The notes under the pieces are model-generated. The model saw only the letters and a list, made by a program, of their open reading frames with translations, ran no database searches and had not been told where the DNA came from. A DNA stretch of 64,000 bases from NCBI GenBank assembly GCA_015485355.1, contig WFTQ01000004.1, positions 1 through 64,000 on the forward strand. The letters are read 5' to 3'. The position numbers and the translations under genes were made by a program. Source of the stretch: a bacterium (GTDB lineage: Bacteria; Calditrichota; Calditrichia; RBG-13-44-9; J042). Positions 17,761-26,353 of this stretch are shown here, one piece after another (the stretch's first letter is position 1; each line of letters starts with the position of its first letter).

Positions 17761-18639
17761 CTATGATTCGGCAATTTCAATGAACATTCTGGCTTTATCC
17801 ATTTCTTTATCTATTTGAAACAGAAAGCGCTCCACGTCCAGTTGATTGAGGGCATCGGAATGCTGGTTGAGAATTTTCCAGGCCGTGTCATCATTGGGGG
17901 AAAAGGCCCGGATATCATCATCGAATCCGATTCCCCACATCTCGCACAGGATATCCGACAGCCGTACAATAGACACCAGGCTTTTATGCGTGGGGGCCTG
18001 CTCCGGAGAATGATGAAAATGCACCGCAGCAGCGATGGAGGACGGGAAATTCCAGTGAGACAACAGCCAGGCCCCGATCTCGGCATGGGTACATCCCAGA
18101 ATCCGGCGCTCCCACATTAAAACACTATCACCATGAGAATGAGCCTTCTTAAGAATCTCCACAAACTCCCGGGAAAAAAATTGATCTAATACGATTTTCC
18201 CGATGTCATGAAGAATCGAGGCGACAAATTCTTCGCCATGAAAATTGAGTCCAATCTGCCGGGCCAGATTGCGGGCAATCTGGCTGGTACCAATACTGTG
18301 AAGCCAGAACTTTTCCCGATCAAATTCGGGATTGGGGGCCAGTTTCACAAAGGTGGTATACAGACTTACCCCAATGACGATATGCGACACTTGCTTTAAC
18401 CCCAATAACACCAGCGCCCGCTGGAGATTGTCCACCCGTCCGGAAAATCCCCACATGGGTGAATTGGCAATCCGGAGCAACTTTGCCGTGATGCTGGGAT
18501 CCTGTTCAATCACGCGGGCAATCTGACGCATAGTGGTGTTTTGCCGGCGAATTATCGAAAGGATTTCCGTCGCCACGTGCGGTAGGGTAGCAATGTTGTC
18601 CACCCGGGACAGGCGCTGCGCGATCTTTGTTGGAAGCAT
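17761..18639 (-). CDS. HDOD domain signalling protein (operon copy 1)
   Basis: First gene of the flagellar operon, 292 aa. The HDOD domain includes IATLPHVATEILSII, ITAKLLRIANSPMWGF and FVASILHDIGKIVLDQFF, and a further HxE-type segment (GCTHAEIGAWLLSHW). It is a paralogue of the gene at 14600-15511. GAGG lies 6 bases ahead of the ATG. As the promoter-proximal gene next to cheR and a receiver, it probably has a regulatory role in motility. Confidence 0.88.
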   Translation of the reverse strand: MLPTKIAQRLSRVDNIATLPHVATEILSIIRRQNTTMRQIARVIEQDPSITAKLLRIANSPMWGFSGRVDNLQRALVLLGLKQVSHIVIGVSLYTTFVKLAPNPEFDREKFWLHSIGTSQIARNLARQIGLNFHGEEFVASILHDIGKIVLDQFFSREFVEILKKAHSHGDSVLMWERRILGCTHAEIGAWLLSHWNFPSSIAAAVHFHHSPEQAPTHKSLVSIVRLSDILCEMWGIGFDDDIRAFSPNDDTAWKILNQHSDALNQLDVERFLFQIDKEMDKARMFIEIAES

Positions 18640-18684
18640 TTACGTCCTCATCTTCAAAAATCCGTTCCCTTTTCCCCGAAACTG

Positions 18685-18710
18685 TAATCGGTTAAATCCC
18701 CGAATTGTTA
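18685..18710 (-). promoter_or_regulatory. candidate flagellar (sigma28-like) promoter
   Basis: On the minus strand TAACAATT, 10 bases, then ACCGATTA, 46 bases before the operon's first ATG. The E. coli sigma28 consensus is TAAAGTTT-N11-GCCGATAA, so the -10 agrees at six of eight bases, the -35 is weaker and the spacer is one base short. It is speculative but well placed. Confidence 0.3.
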
Positions 18711-19126
18711 AGAAGAGAAAAATAAAAAAGTGCTGAATTTTGAAACAGAAGCCCGGATTTTGCTGCATATAGAAAGGGAGGCGGAAGGTTCACCCATTCC
18801 CCTTATAACGATGAGACGAGTGCCGGAAAAGCCATTCGTCCCACCCAAGTAACGCAAAAAGATAAACCTTGTCGAAGCATCCCTCACACATACCGGTTCG
18901 ATCTTCACACCCGTTGTGGGTGTTCAAGGACCGATCACCCCAACGGCATTCGGCTGGAGGTGCCCAAACGCTCCGAGGGAGCCTCGCCCATGGTTACCCG
19001 GATCAATGCTTTGAACATCGAGTTTAAAACCCCTTCTCCATCCACCAGGGGTCAACCGGATATTGATTCCAAACCGGGTTTCCCCCTTGCAAAGGGGAAG
19101 GCATTCATCCCCATTATTTCCGCGAG
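18711..19126. other. intergenic region without a gene
   Basis: No convincing ORF or RNA gene. A short inverted repeat (TTCCCCC..GGGGAA, about 19078-19098) lies downstream of the DUF1028 gene but lacks a U-tract. Confidence 0.4.
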
Positions 19127-20107
19127 TCACAGCTTTTTTAACCGTTCCAGTTGCGCGTTGGTGACTTTGAGGACCCCATTGGGAACCAGTCGGGGTATCA
19201 GCAACTGCCAGTTGCGGTTTTTTTGAAAAACAGCGGAAAAGATCGGTAGGGCGTCTTCAAAACGCCCCACATTGACAAGGGCCACGGCGTGCCAGAATTT
19301 AATTTCCAGATTGTCCGGCAGCATTTTCCCGGCCGTACCATATTCCTTAAGGGCCCGTTCCACATCCCCTTGTTCCACCGCCACATCGCCGGCGTTCATA
19401 TGTTCATAGGCTCGATGAATCTTTAACAAGCGCTTCAATTCTCTAACCGGTTCGGGATGATCTTCCACCCGCAAATCGATCAGACGGTCTTCCCAGACCT
19501 TTCCCGTGCTGTTTGCCGATACCACCAACAGGGCCGCCGACTGTTTGCCTCGAATATCGCCTCCCTGGGCCTCTGCGGCTTCCAGGGCGGCCAGCATTCT
19601 TTCCGCCAGAGGGCCGGAGGTGTTGGTAAACGCCCGGGCCATGGCCTCCCACACGGTGGCCTTTAACATCAGGTTGGCCTGTACGGAAAACCATTTCCCG
19701 GTGAGGTGGCCGGCTTCGGCAATACACTTTTTACCGGTGAAGGCGGCGCTGTTTCCTCGGGCATCGATAATGGCCACCTGGCGGAAATCCCGTCCTTCGT
19801 CCTGAGCGATCAAAAGCTCCAGCGCCTGGCGGGGGGATTTACCCGCCTTCAACAAGGCCAATCCCCGGGGGCCGAAAGAAACATTGACAAAGCTCTGGGT
19901 GGCAACGGCCCCCACACCCGCTTCGGCCCAGATCACCAGGCTCCCCACAGAAAACCAATGCGACTGCACCGCGGCACCGATCTCCCCGGTCACTGAATCC
20001 ACCGCCACAATGGAATACGTGTGCACCAGCGGCTCGCCCGCCGGTGGTTGAGCCCCTAAAAACGCCCATCCGGTTATCCCCACATACAGAGCGATCCATC
20101 TCTTCAT
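19127..20107 (-). CDS. secreted DUF1028 family protein with C-terminal helical extension
   Basis: 326 aa from the ATG at 20107, which has GGAGGAGGC upstream; an upstream in-frame ATG at 20143 is unlikely. A signal peptide (to about FLGAQ) is followed by the DUF1028 domain, an Ntn-hydrolase-like fold. This domain shows HTYSIVAVDSVTGEIGAAVQ, GVGAVATQSFVNVSFGPRGL and RGKQSAALLVV. Residues ~220-326 look like TPR-type helices (NAGDVAVEQGDVERALKEYG). The biochemical function of DUF1028 is not established to my knowledge. It follows the truncated cyclase gene and may be the last gene of the GT4-GH130 unit. Confidence 0.82.
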   Translation of the reverse strand: MKRWIALYVGITGWAFLGAQPPAGEPLVHTYSIVAVDSVTGEIGAAVQSHWFSVGSLVIWAEAGVGAVATQSFVNVSFGPRGLALLKAGKSPRQALELLIAQDEGRDFRQVAIIDARGNSAAFTGKKCIAEAGHLTGKWFSVQANLMLKATVWEAMARAFTNTSGPLAERMLAALEAAEAQGGDIRGKQSAALLVVSANSTGKVWEDRLIDLRVEDHPEPVRELKRLLKIHRAYEHMNAGDVAVEQGDVERALKEYGTAGKMLPDNLEIKFWHAVALVNVGRFEDALPIFSAVFQKNRNWQLLIPRLVPNGVLKVTNAQLERLKKL

Positions 20108-20234
20108 GATGCCTCCTCCGAAAAATGATTTTTTTTTATGCAATCATCACCACCCGGTGGCAAAAACCCCATTGTTTATTTTGAAAAGCACCCGGAGAAC
20201 GGCGCGAAAAGAATGCAACTCCGATTCCCGACGA

Positions 20235-20513
20235 TCAATCCGCCGGGGAGGTGGCGCTTCCACCACCAGGGCCGGACCCGATCAAAACAGATAAGGGAAG
20301 CGCATCCACCGTCCTCGCCCTTTCAAACACATGGAACGGAGCATCGACAAGGGTGGCCAGGTGTAGCGTCGCGTCCAGGGCGGACAGGTTCGCCGGATCA
20401 CCGCGATGCAAACGCTGGATCGACGGAAGCCTGGGCGCCGAGTCTCCGGGCCACACGGGCGTTTCCGGCGTAACGGACAAAGAAACATCGTATTTTTTGA
20501 TAATCCCATCCAT
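20235..20513 (-). pseudogene. truncated cyclase/kynurenine formamidase-like gene
   Basis: 92 codons from the ATG at 20513 to a TGA. The product matches the N-terminal part of the cyclase/KynB family: YDVSLSVTPETPVWPGD, GDPANLSALDATLHLATLVD, APFHVFERARTVDALPLSVL. The family is about 210 residues long. Similarity ends at about residue 78 and nothing resembling the rest follows downstream. The metal motif normally reads HxGTHxDAPxH. Here it is HLATLVDAPFH, with the second histidine changed to leucine. It is most likely a gene remnant. Confidence 0.65.
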
Positions 20514-20578
20514 CTCGTTCCCTGCCGTTTCGGTGGCGCTGACCATGGGGAACCATTCACCCCTCAATGCTTGCCCGT

Positions 20579-21529
20579 TTATGGCGATTTGGGCAGCAAA
20601 TCCCTTTCGAGCAGGCACAATTCCACCACCTCGTCGACTTTCGCCTCCGCCAGGGCAATACAGGTATCGGCGGCCCCATAATATACTTTCAACGTCCCAT
20701 CATCTTCGAGAATGGTTCCACATGGGAACACCACGTTGGGCACATCCCCGGTACGTTCGTAGACTTCCTCCGGTCCGAACAGAAAATGGGGAGTATAACC
20801 GACAATTTTTTCGGGATTTTCCAGATCCAGCAGCAGGGCGCCCACCCGGTAAAGGCGTCCGGAACCTGTTTCGCGAACACCGTGATAGAGCAACAACCAC
20901 CCCTTATCCGTTTTCACGGGGGGAGTGGAAATCCCCAGTTTGGCATGACTCCATCCCGGTTCCGGCGAAAGCAGCACCTTCGCTCGACCCCAATGAATCA
21001 TGTCCGGAGAATACTGGATCCAAATAGACCCCTGCTGCCCACCCCACCCACTGGGTCGATCGATCATCACGTAAACGCCGCCGATCTTCTCCGGAAATAA
21101 CACCGCATCTTTATTCTCCACTTCCGTGGCCAGGCACACCCGTTCAAAATGAACAAAATCGGTGGTCCGTCCAATGCCCACCCGCGGCCCATACGGTCCG
21201 AATGCGGTATACGTTATATAGTAGCAACCTTCAATGGGAGTGATTCGAGGATCTTCAACACCATATCGTTCATAAGGCTCGTAATCGGGATCTTTGGAGG
21301 GCACCACCCAGGGTTGCTTATCCACGGTAAAGTCGTAACCATTAGGGGAGCGGGCCAATGTTAAATGGCTGATTCCGCTGAAATCTTCCACCCTCAGGAG
21401 CAACAAATACTCTCCGTTAAATTTACAGGCGGCGGCATTGAACACGGTGTTGATGGGATAGGGGATTTCCTCCCGGGTCAGAATCGGATTGTGCCCGTAC
21501 CGCTTGAAGGGATGCAAATTGCGGTTCAT
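20579..21529 (-). CDS. GH130 family glycosidase/phosphorylase
   Basis: 316 aa with the five-bladed propeller pattern of GH130 (beta-mannoside phosphorylases and some mannosidases). Markers are YGHNPILTREEIPYPINTVF, the general-acid region RYGVEDPRITPIEG, and late motifs LGISTPPVKTDKGWLLLYHG and VYYGAADTCIALAEA. No signal peptide, so it acts in the cytoplasm. GAGGAGGGGG precedes the ATG, and the GT4 gene ends 17 bases upstream, so the two are co-transcribed. Phosphorolysis of a mannoside is the likely reaction; the exact linkage cannot be read from sequence. Confidence 0.9.
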   Translation of the reverse strand: MNRNLHPFKRYGHNPILTREEIPYPINTVFNAAACKFNGEYLLLLRVEDFSGISHLTLARSPNGYDFTVDKQPWVVPSKDPDYEPYERYGVEDPRITPIEGCYYITYTAFGPYGPRVGIGRTTDFVHFERVCLATEVENKDAVLFPEKIGGVYVMIDRPSGWGGQQGSIWIQYSPDMIHWGRAKVLLSPEPGWSHAKLGISTPPVKTDKGWLLLYHGVRETGSGRLYRVGALLLDLENPEKIVGYTPHFLFGPEEVYERTGDVPNVVFPCGTILEDDGTLKVYYGAADTCIALAEAKVDEVVELCLLERDLLPKSP

Positions 21530-21546
21530 AAGCCCCCTCCTCTATT

Positions 21547-22686
21547 TTAATCCACCCAGATGGTTTGCAACTCCAGTTGAGGGCCCTCGATGACCGAGCG
21601 ATACAATTCCAGATGGCGATCCGCCACAATGGCCCAGGAAATTTCCTTTTGAACATAATGCCGTGCCCGAGTGGAGAGTTCCATGGACAAATCCGCATCG
21701 CTCAGCAACCGAACGATCTGGGATACAAACTCCTCTTCCCGATCGGCAATCAATCCGGCGCCGGACTTTTCCAGAATTTGTTGCATGGAAGGACTGTTGC
21801 TGGTGACCACGGGCTTACCCATGGCCATGCTGTGAGCCAAAATGCCACTCTGAGAAGTGACTTTATAGGGCAACACAACGACATCCGCTGCTGAAAGAAT
21901 GGTATCGAATGTCTCCTGAGGCAATTGCCCCCGAATAAGGAAAATTCTATCCCTGACCGGCGAGCTTCGAATCAATCGGAAAAGCAGGTTGCGATAATCG
22001 ATATATTCCCTGCCCCGAATCTTTCCCGCAACGACCAGCAAGGCATCGGGGTACCGCTTCAGAATTTCCGGAAGCAACCGGATGATGAGCTCAAAATTTT
22101 TACTGGGCCGAAAATAGCCAATCATCAAGATGATTTTTTTATCACCGGGCAGCCCCAATTTCTGTTTGGCCCCCGGAACGGGTTCCACCTCTCTGGCGCC
22201 GTGGGGAATGACCTGGATTTTATCCGCATACCGAAAAGAATATTGATTATTGAGGCTGTCGCGTTGAAACGACTCGTGGACGATGATTTTATTGGAATTC
22301 AGCAAAATCGATTCCAGAATGATCCCATGATGTTCCTTGATGTGGGCATATACGGTATGTAAGGTGGTCACCACAGGAACCCCGATGAGGCGGAAATTGA
22401 GAATCAGCGGGATTACATTGACTCCGTAATTTTTGCCGAACAAACCGAACTCATGTTGAATATGCACCACATCCGGTGTAAAACGGGACATGACAGAGAA
22501 TGCTTTTTCCGGCAGATCGGCATCATCGTAATCAAAGGCCGGGAACACTTGCCTCCCTGCTCCACCCAGATGGGTCACAATGTACACATCGGTCTTTTTT
22601 TTTCTCAATGCTTCGGTCAAATACTGGGTGTATGTACCCACACCGCATTCAATGGGGGGAAAGGTGGAAATCAAACCAATTCTCAT
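21547..22686 (-). CDS. glycosyltransferase family 4
   Basis: 379-aa GT-B enzyme. It starts MRIGLISTFPPIECGVGTYT, the donor-acceptor loop common in GT4. It contains VIPHGAREVEP, a Rossmann half with ILMIGYFRPSKNFELIIRLL, and the sugar-nucleotide site with VLPYKVTSQSGILAHSMAMG. GGGAGG lies ahead of the ATG. It is the first gene of a two-gene unit with GH130. Its donor is probably a nucleotide-activated hexose, and the acceptor is unknown. Confidence 0.9.
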   Translation of the reverse strand: MRIGLISTFPPIECGVGTYTQYLTEALRKKKTDVYIVTHLGGAGRQVFPAFDYDDADLPEKAFSVMSRFTPDVVHIQHEFGLFGKNYGVNVIPLILNFRLIGVPVVTTLHTVYAHIKEHHGIILESILLNSNKIIVHESFQRDSLNNQYSFRYADKIQVIPHGAREVEPVPGAKQKLGLPGDKKIILMIGYFRPSKNFELIIRLLPEILKRYPDALLVVAGKIRGREYIDYRNLLFRLIRSSPVRDRIFLIRGQLPQETFDTILSAADVVVLPYKVTSQSGILAHSMAMGKPVVTSNSPSMQQILEKSGAGLIADREEEFVSQIVRLLSDADLSMELSTRARHYVQKEISWAIVADRHLELYRSVIEGPQLELQTIWVD

Positions 22687-23005
22687 TGCCAGGCCTCCCT
22701 TTGCTAAGGCATTTGTCCTGAAAATCTCAATCCCGAACAGGACTTCATCTATTGCGGGAAAATTTAAAAAAGTTTTTCGGCGGGAGAAAGACGGGGTAAA
22801 GATTGTTTTTACGGCACAGGGCCACCGTTACTGCCGGGAAAAAGAGAATTTCCTGCGCTGTGGGCGGGGTTTCCTTTTTCCACCCATCGGGTGGAACGGC
22901 ATCAACCGGATACGGGAAGGACGACCCAGGCAACACCCTCCTCCCTGATCATCATCCGGATCAGGAAGGAGGACAGACCACTAAAACCTTTCTTCAAAAG
23001 TGTTA
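22687..23005. other. intergenic region with a strong hairpin
   Basis: No gene seen. It holds the promoter side of the GT4 gene (not identified) and the hairpin at 22937-22972. Confidence 0.45.
22937..22972 (-). terminator. hairpin downstream of the orphan lipoprotein gene
   Basis: 14-bp stem, CCTCCTCCCTGATC against GATCAGGAAGGAGG, with one G-U type mismatch and an 8-base loop. It is 33 bases past the stop of the gene at 23006. No U-tract follows, so it may be a terminator or an mRNA-stabilising 3' hairpin. Confidence 0.4.
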
Positions 23006-23929
23006 TTATCTTCCGTAAATGCCGGTCAAGGGCCGGAAAATATCCAGCCGTTCTACGGACCGGGAAATTCCCGGAAAGCTGGTGAAAATATCCCAGCCGT
23101 AGAGATTGGGAATGCGGAACTGAAAGCGACTGACCTTTTCTCCGGCCTTAAATACATCAACCGTGGCAAAGGGAGAGCCATCCATGGCGGCGTTAGCCCG
23201 GTAGGGTTCCATATCGAGCTGAACCCCGCCCTTTAAGCGATAGCCCACCTCAGCATTTTCGTATAGAAATTGCAAATCGGTGATCGCTATGTTCACCAGG
23301 TAGTAAAACACAACATCGTTGCCATTATAAATTCCGCTCCAGACGTCATCATACTTTCCTGTAGCATTGAATGTGGGAACACCATCGACCAATCCGACCC
23401 ATTCTCCTTCGATCTGATGATCAAATCTTTCTCCGTATTTTTCGCCGTTCACAAACCCGAAATGACCGTAGACCCGGAAGAATTGATACATGTAGTCGGC
23501 ACCGTCGGAATGCATCAGGATATCGCCATTCAGGCGGGAGCGAAATTGAATTTTACGTTCGAAAGCGATGTAAAGGGTATCTTTAAAACGATTGAACTCC
23601 AGGACCCCTTTCCAGATATGAAGACCATCGACGAATTCATAGGACTGCGTATCTGCATCCTCGCCCCCCAGCAACGTGTTGACCGAAAGAGAAGGTTGAG
23701 AAGAGCTTTTTAATTTCTCGTAATCCGTTAATCCGTTTGCCGCCAGTTTCAACGTCATGTCAAAAAGGGTGGCTGCATAAGGCTGAGCCTCCTCAATGGA
23801 GGGTTGATACTTTTTACGCTCATCATCTGCAGTATTTTCCACCGGATCGAACACCCTGGTACAGGAGGTGAAAAAAAACAACAAAAAAAGAAGATAGGCG
23901 AACCGGGTTACCTGCCGTCCTTGTGACAT
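23006..23929 (-). CDS. orphan lipoprotein of unknown function
   Basis: 307 aa. The lipobox is FFFTSC (Cys at about residue 23). The mature part has a short polar linker, then a mainly beta region rich in aromatic residues (HIWKGVLEFNRFKDTLYIAF, MYQFFRVYGHFGFVNGEKYG, NGNDVVFYYLVNIAITDLQF). No family recognised. GGGAGG precedes the ATG. It is monocistronic, with 319 bases to the next gene downstream and a divergent neighbour upstream. Probably outer-membrane or periplasmic. Confidence 0.7.
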   Translation of the reverse strand: MSQGRQVTRFAYLLFLLFFFTSCTRVFDPVENTADDERKKYQPSIEEAQPYAATLFDMTLKLAANGLTDYEKLKSSSQPSLSVNTLLGGEDADTQSYEFVDGLHIWKGVLEFNRFKDTLYIAFERKIQFRSRLNGDILMHSDGADYMYQFFRVYGHFGFVNGEKYGERFDHQIEGEWVGLVDGVPTFNATGKYDDVWSGIYNGNDVVFYYLVNIAITDLQFLYENAEVGYRLKGGVQLDMEPYRANAAMDGSPFATVDVFKAGEKVSRFQFRIPNLYGWDIFTSFPGISRSVERLDIFRPLTGIYGR

Positions 23930-24374
23930 TATATACCTCCCAATTTAATTAAATTCCCTTTTTCTAAACGGATTGAATATGTTAAAAATCGATACGATGA
24001 TAAACACCGTCCTTAACCCTTTTTTTGTTATTATAAGTGCTCGGCAAGAAATATTTGCGTGATTCAATCCACAACAAGGAGAACAAAAAAATAAACTGCG
24101 TCCGCCTGAAGGTTCAAACACCAATCATTTTCTTCCGGTCATGTTCCGAAAAAGCGACGACAATTTCATTCCACCGTCGCATGGGCTTCTCCCTTCACAG
24201 AGCAACGGCGGGGCAAAAGGCATCGGCGTCGGATACGGTGCCGACAAGAATCACCGGTGTATGGCCCCAAAACGCCCCAATTCTTTACCCGTTCCCCTAT
24301 TTTCCAAAAGGGATTTGGGGATGTCTTTTTCACCATTTATTTTATTCCGGGGAAAAACACAAGGTGATCGTCGG
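23930..24374. other. divergent intergenic region
   Basis: Separates the minus-strand lipoprotein from the plus-strand oxidoreductase. A/T-rich near 23940-24040, where promoters are expected, but no hexamer pair is convincing. Open frames here look random. Confidence 0.4.
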
Positions 24375-25361
24375 ATGAAAGCTATTCTGGTGACATCCCC
24401 CGGTGGAGTGGATCAGCTGGTTCTGGGGGAATATCCCACGCCCCGTCCGGGCGAAAAAGAGATTCTGGTGGCGGTAAAGGCCACGGCCTTGAATCGCGCC
24501 GATATTCTGCAGCGGGAGGGGAAATATCCTCCCCCCTCGGGTGCCAGTCCCCTCCTGGGCCTGGAAACGGCGGGTGTGGTTCGGGAGGTAGGGCGGCAAT
24601 GCACGATGTGGAAACCGGGCGATCGCGTGTTTGCCCTGCTGCCGGGAGGAGGCTATGCGCAATACACCACCGTACCGGAAGCCATGGCGATGCCCATTCC
24701 GGAAAACCTCTCCTTTGAAGAAGCGGCGGCCATTCCGGAGGCGTTTCTGACCGCCTACCAGACATTGCACTGGATCGGCCGATTACAAAAGGGGGAGTAT
24801 GTCCTGATCCACGCCGGTGCCAGCGGCGTAGGCACGGCAGCCATCCAATTGGTAAGACAGGCACAAGCCTTCCCCATCGTCACCGCAGGATCAGAAATCA
24901 AAGTCGCTTTTTGCAAACGGCTGGGAGCTTTCGCCGGTATTTCATACCAACGACACTCCTTCCCGGAATCCGTACTCCAGGTGACGAATGCCCATGGGGC
25001 GGACATTATCATCGATCCCGTGGGAGCGCCGTACTGGCAGGCGAATCTGGCCTGCCTGGCCCAGGACGGTCGAATCATTCTCATCGCCACCATGGGAGGA
25101 ACCAGGGTTTCGGAAGTCCGCCTACAGGATCTGTTTCGGAAACGCGCTCAAATCACCGCCACCACTTTACGCGGCCGCTCCCTGGATTATAAGATTCGCC
25201 TTACACAGGAATTTCGAACACAAATGCTGCCGCTTTTTGAAAAAGGGATTCTCAAACCCGTTATCGACAGGGTTTTTTCCTGGGAACAGGTACGAGAAGC
25301 CCACCGTTACATGGAGGCCAACCGAAATATGGGCAAGATCGTCTTACGCATTACCGGTTGA
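24375..25361 (+). CDS. zinc-free NAD(P)H:quinone oxidoreductase (PIG3/QOR type)
   Basis: 328 aa from the ATG at 24375, which has AAGGTGA upstream; an in-frame ATG at 24141 would add a non-homologous stretch. Medium-chain dehydrogenase fold with LNRADILQREGKYPPP and GLETAGVV in the catalytic half and the nucleotide loop HAGASGVGTAAIQL. Zinc-binding cysteines are absent. The 'TALNRADILQR' signature is typical of the TP53I3/PIG3-like quinone reductase subfamily, which reduces quinones with NADPH. It stands alone. Confidence 0.9.
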   Translation: MKAILVTSPGGVDQLVLGEYPTPRPGEKEILVAVKATALNRADILQREGKYPPPSGASPLLGLETAGVVREVGRQCTMWKPGDRVFALLPGGGYAQYTTVPEAMAMPIPENLSFEEAAAIPEAFLTAYQTLHWIGRLQKGEYVLIHAGASGVGTAAIQLVRQAQAFPIVTAGSEIKVAFCKRLGAFAGISYQRHSFPESVLQVTNAHGADIIIDPVGAPYWQANLACLAQDGRIILIATMGGTRVSEVRLQDLFRKRAQITATTLRGRSLDYKIRLTQEFRTQMLPLFEKGILKPVIDRVFSWEQVREAHRYMEANRNMGKIVLRITG

Positions 25362-25366
25362 TCCAT

Positions 25367-25394
25367 TCGGGCGGTGGCTTTTTCCACCGCCCGA
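25367..25394. terminator. bidirectional hairpin between convergent genes
   Basis: Perfect 11-bp stem TCGGGCGGTGG / CCACCGCCCGA with loop CTTTTT, lying between the stop at 25361 and the hflC stop at 25403. The T-run is in the loop, not after the stem. Confidence 0.55.
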
Positions 25395-25402
25395 TTCCCC
25401 AA

Positions 25403-26353
25403 TTATTTACCGGCCTGCTTTTGTAAATAATGAAACAGATCGCTTCGGGTGGTGATGACCAGCCAGTCCTTGTCGGACATCGTATTTTTGTACATCTCCA
25501 GGGTCTTTAAAAAGCGGTAAAAATCGCGCGAATCTCTGTTTCGGTCGTATACCCGGGCGTAAATTTTCGTGGCCTCGGCATCGGCTTTGCCCATTATTTC
25601 CTGGGCCGTTTTGTAGGCTTCGGATTCAATCCGTTTTAATTCGCGTTCTTTATCCCCAAGAATCTTGGAAGCCTCTCCTTGCCCTTCGGAACGATACTTG
25701 TCCGCAATTCGTTTGCGTTCGGAAATCATGCGCTCAAAAATCTTTTTGCGGACCTCTTCCACATAATTGATGCGCTTAAATCGCAGATCCAACAACTCAA
25801 CTCCCAACTCGAGCAAGCGCGGTGCAGCGGCTTCAATGATCATCCGGGTCAATTTCTCCCGTCCAAATTTGATTTGCATCGTAATCTCCGGGGTCTCGCT
25901 CTCACCCAGCTCCACGTTGGGAATGTATTCCCGATTGGTGGTACGAATGAGTTCCACCAGGTTGTGGGAAGCGATGGCATTTCGGGTTTCCCCGTCCAGG
26001 ATGTCATCCAATCGGGACTGAGCACCCCGCTCGTCTTTTACCCGCTGGAAAAACAACAATGGATCTTTAATTCGCCAACGGGCATACGTATCGACCCAGA
26101 TAAAACGCTTGTCCTTAGTGGGAATCTGGTTGGGATCTCCATCCCATTCCAGAAAACGTTTGTCAAAAAAATGGGCAGTCTGGATGAAAGGGAGCTTGAA
26201 ATGAATCCCCGGCTCCACAATCGGCTGCCCCACAGGTTTACCGAATTGGGTGATGATGACCTGCTCGGTTTCGTTCACGATAAAAATTGAAGAGACCAGT
26301 AAAATAAATACCAGAAAGCCTATGGCACCCAGTACAAAATATTTTGTCTGCAT
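25403..26353 (-). CDS. hflC: HflC, SPFH/band-7 protease modulator
   Basis: Membrane-anchored SPFH protein that forms a cage with HflK around FtsH in characterised bacteria. The 316 residues have one N-terminal membrane helix (about 7-27), the band-7 domain (VNETEQVIITQFGKPVGQPI, LPFIQTAHFFDKR) and a long helical region (KSEGQGEASKILGDKEREL type). It ends SDLFHYLQKQAGK. The ATG overlaps the hflK stop (TAATG), a classic hflKC arrangement. hflX and ftsH are not in the window. Confidence 0.95.
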   Translation of the reverse strand: MQTKYFVLGAIGFLVFILLVSSIFIVNETEQVIITQFGKPVGQPIVEPGIHFKLPFIQTAHFFDKRFLEWDGDPNQIPTKDKRFIWVDTYARWRIKDPLLFFQRVKDERGAQSRLDDILDGETRNAIASHNLVELIRTTNREYIPNVELGESETPEITMQIKFGREKLTRMIIEAAAPRLLELGVELLDLRFKRINYVEEVRKKIFERMISERKRIADKYRSEGQGEASKILGDKERELKRIESEAYKTAQEIMGKADAEATKIYARVYDRNRDSRDFYRFLKTLEMYKNTMSDKDWLVITTRSDLFHYLQKQAGK

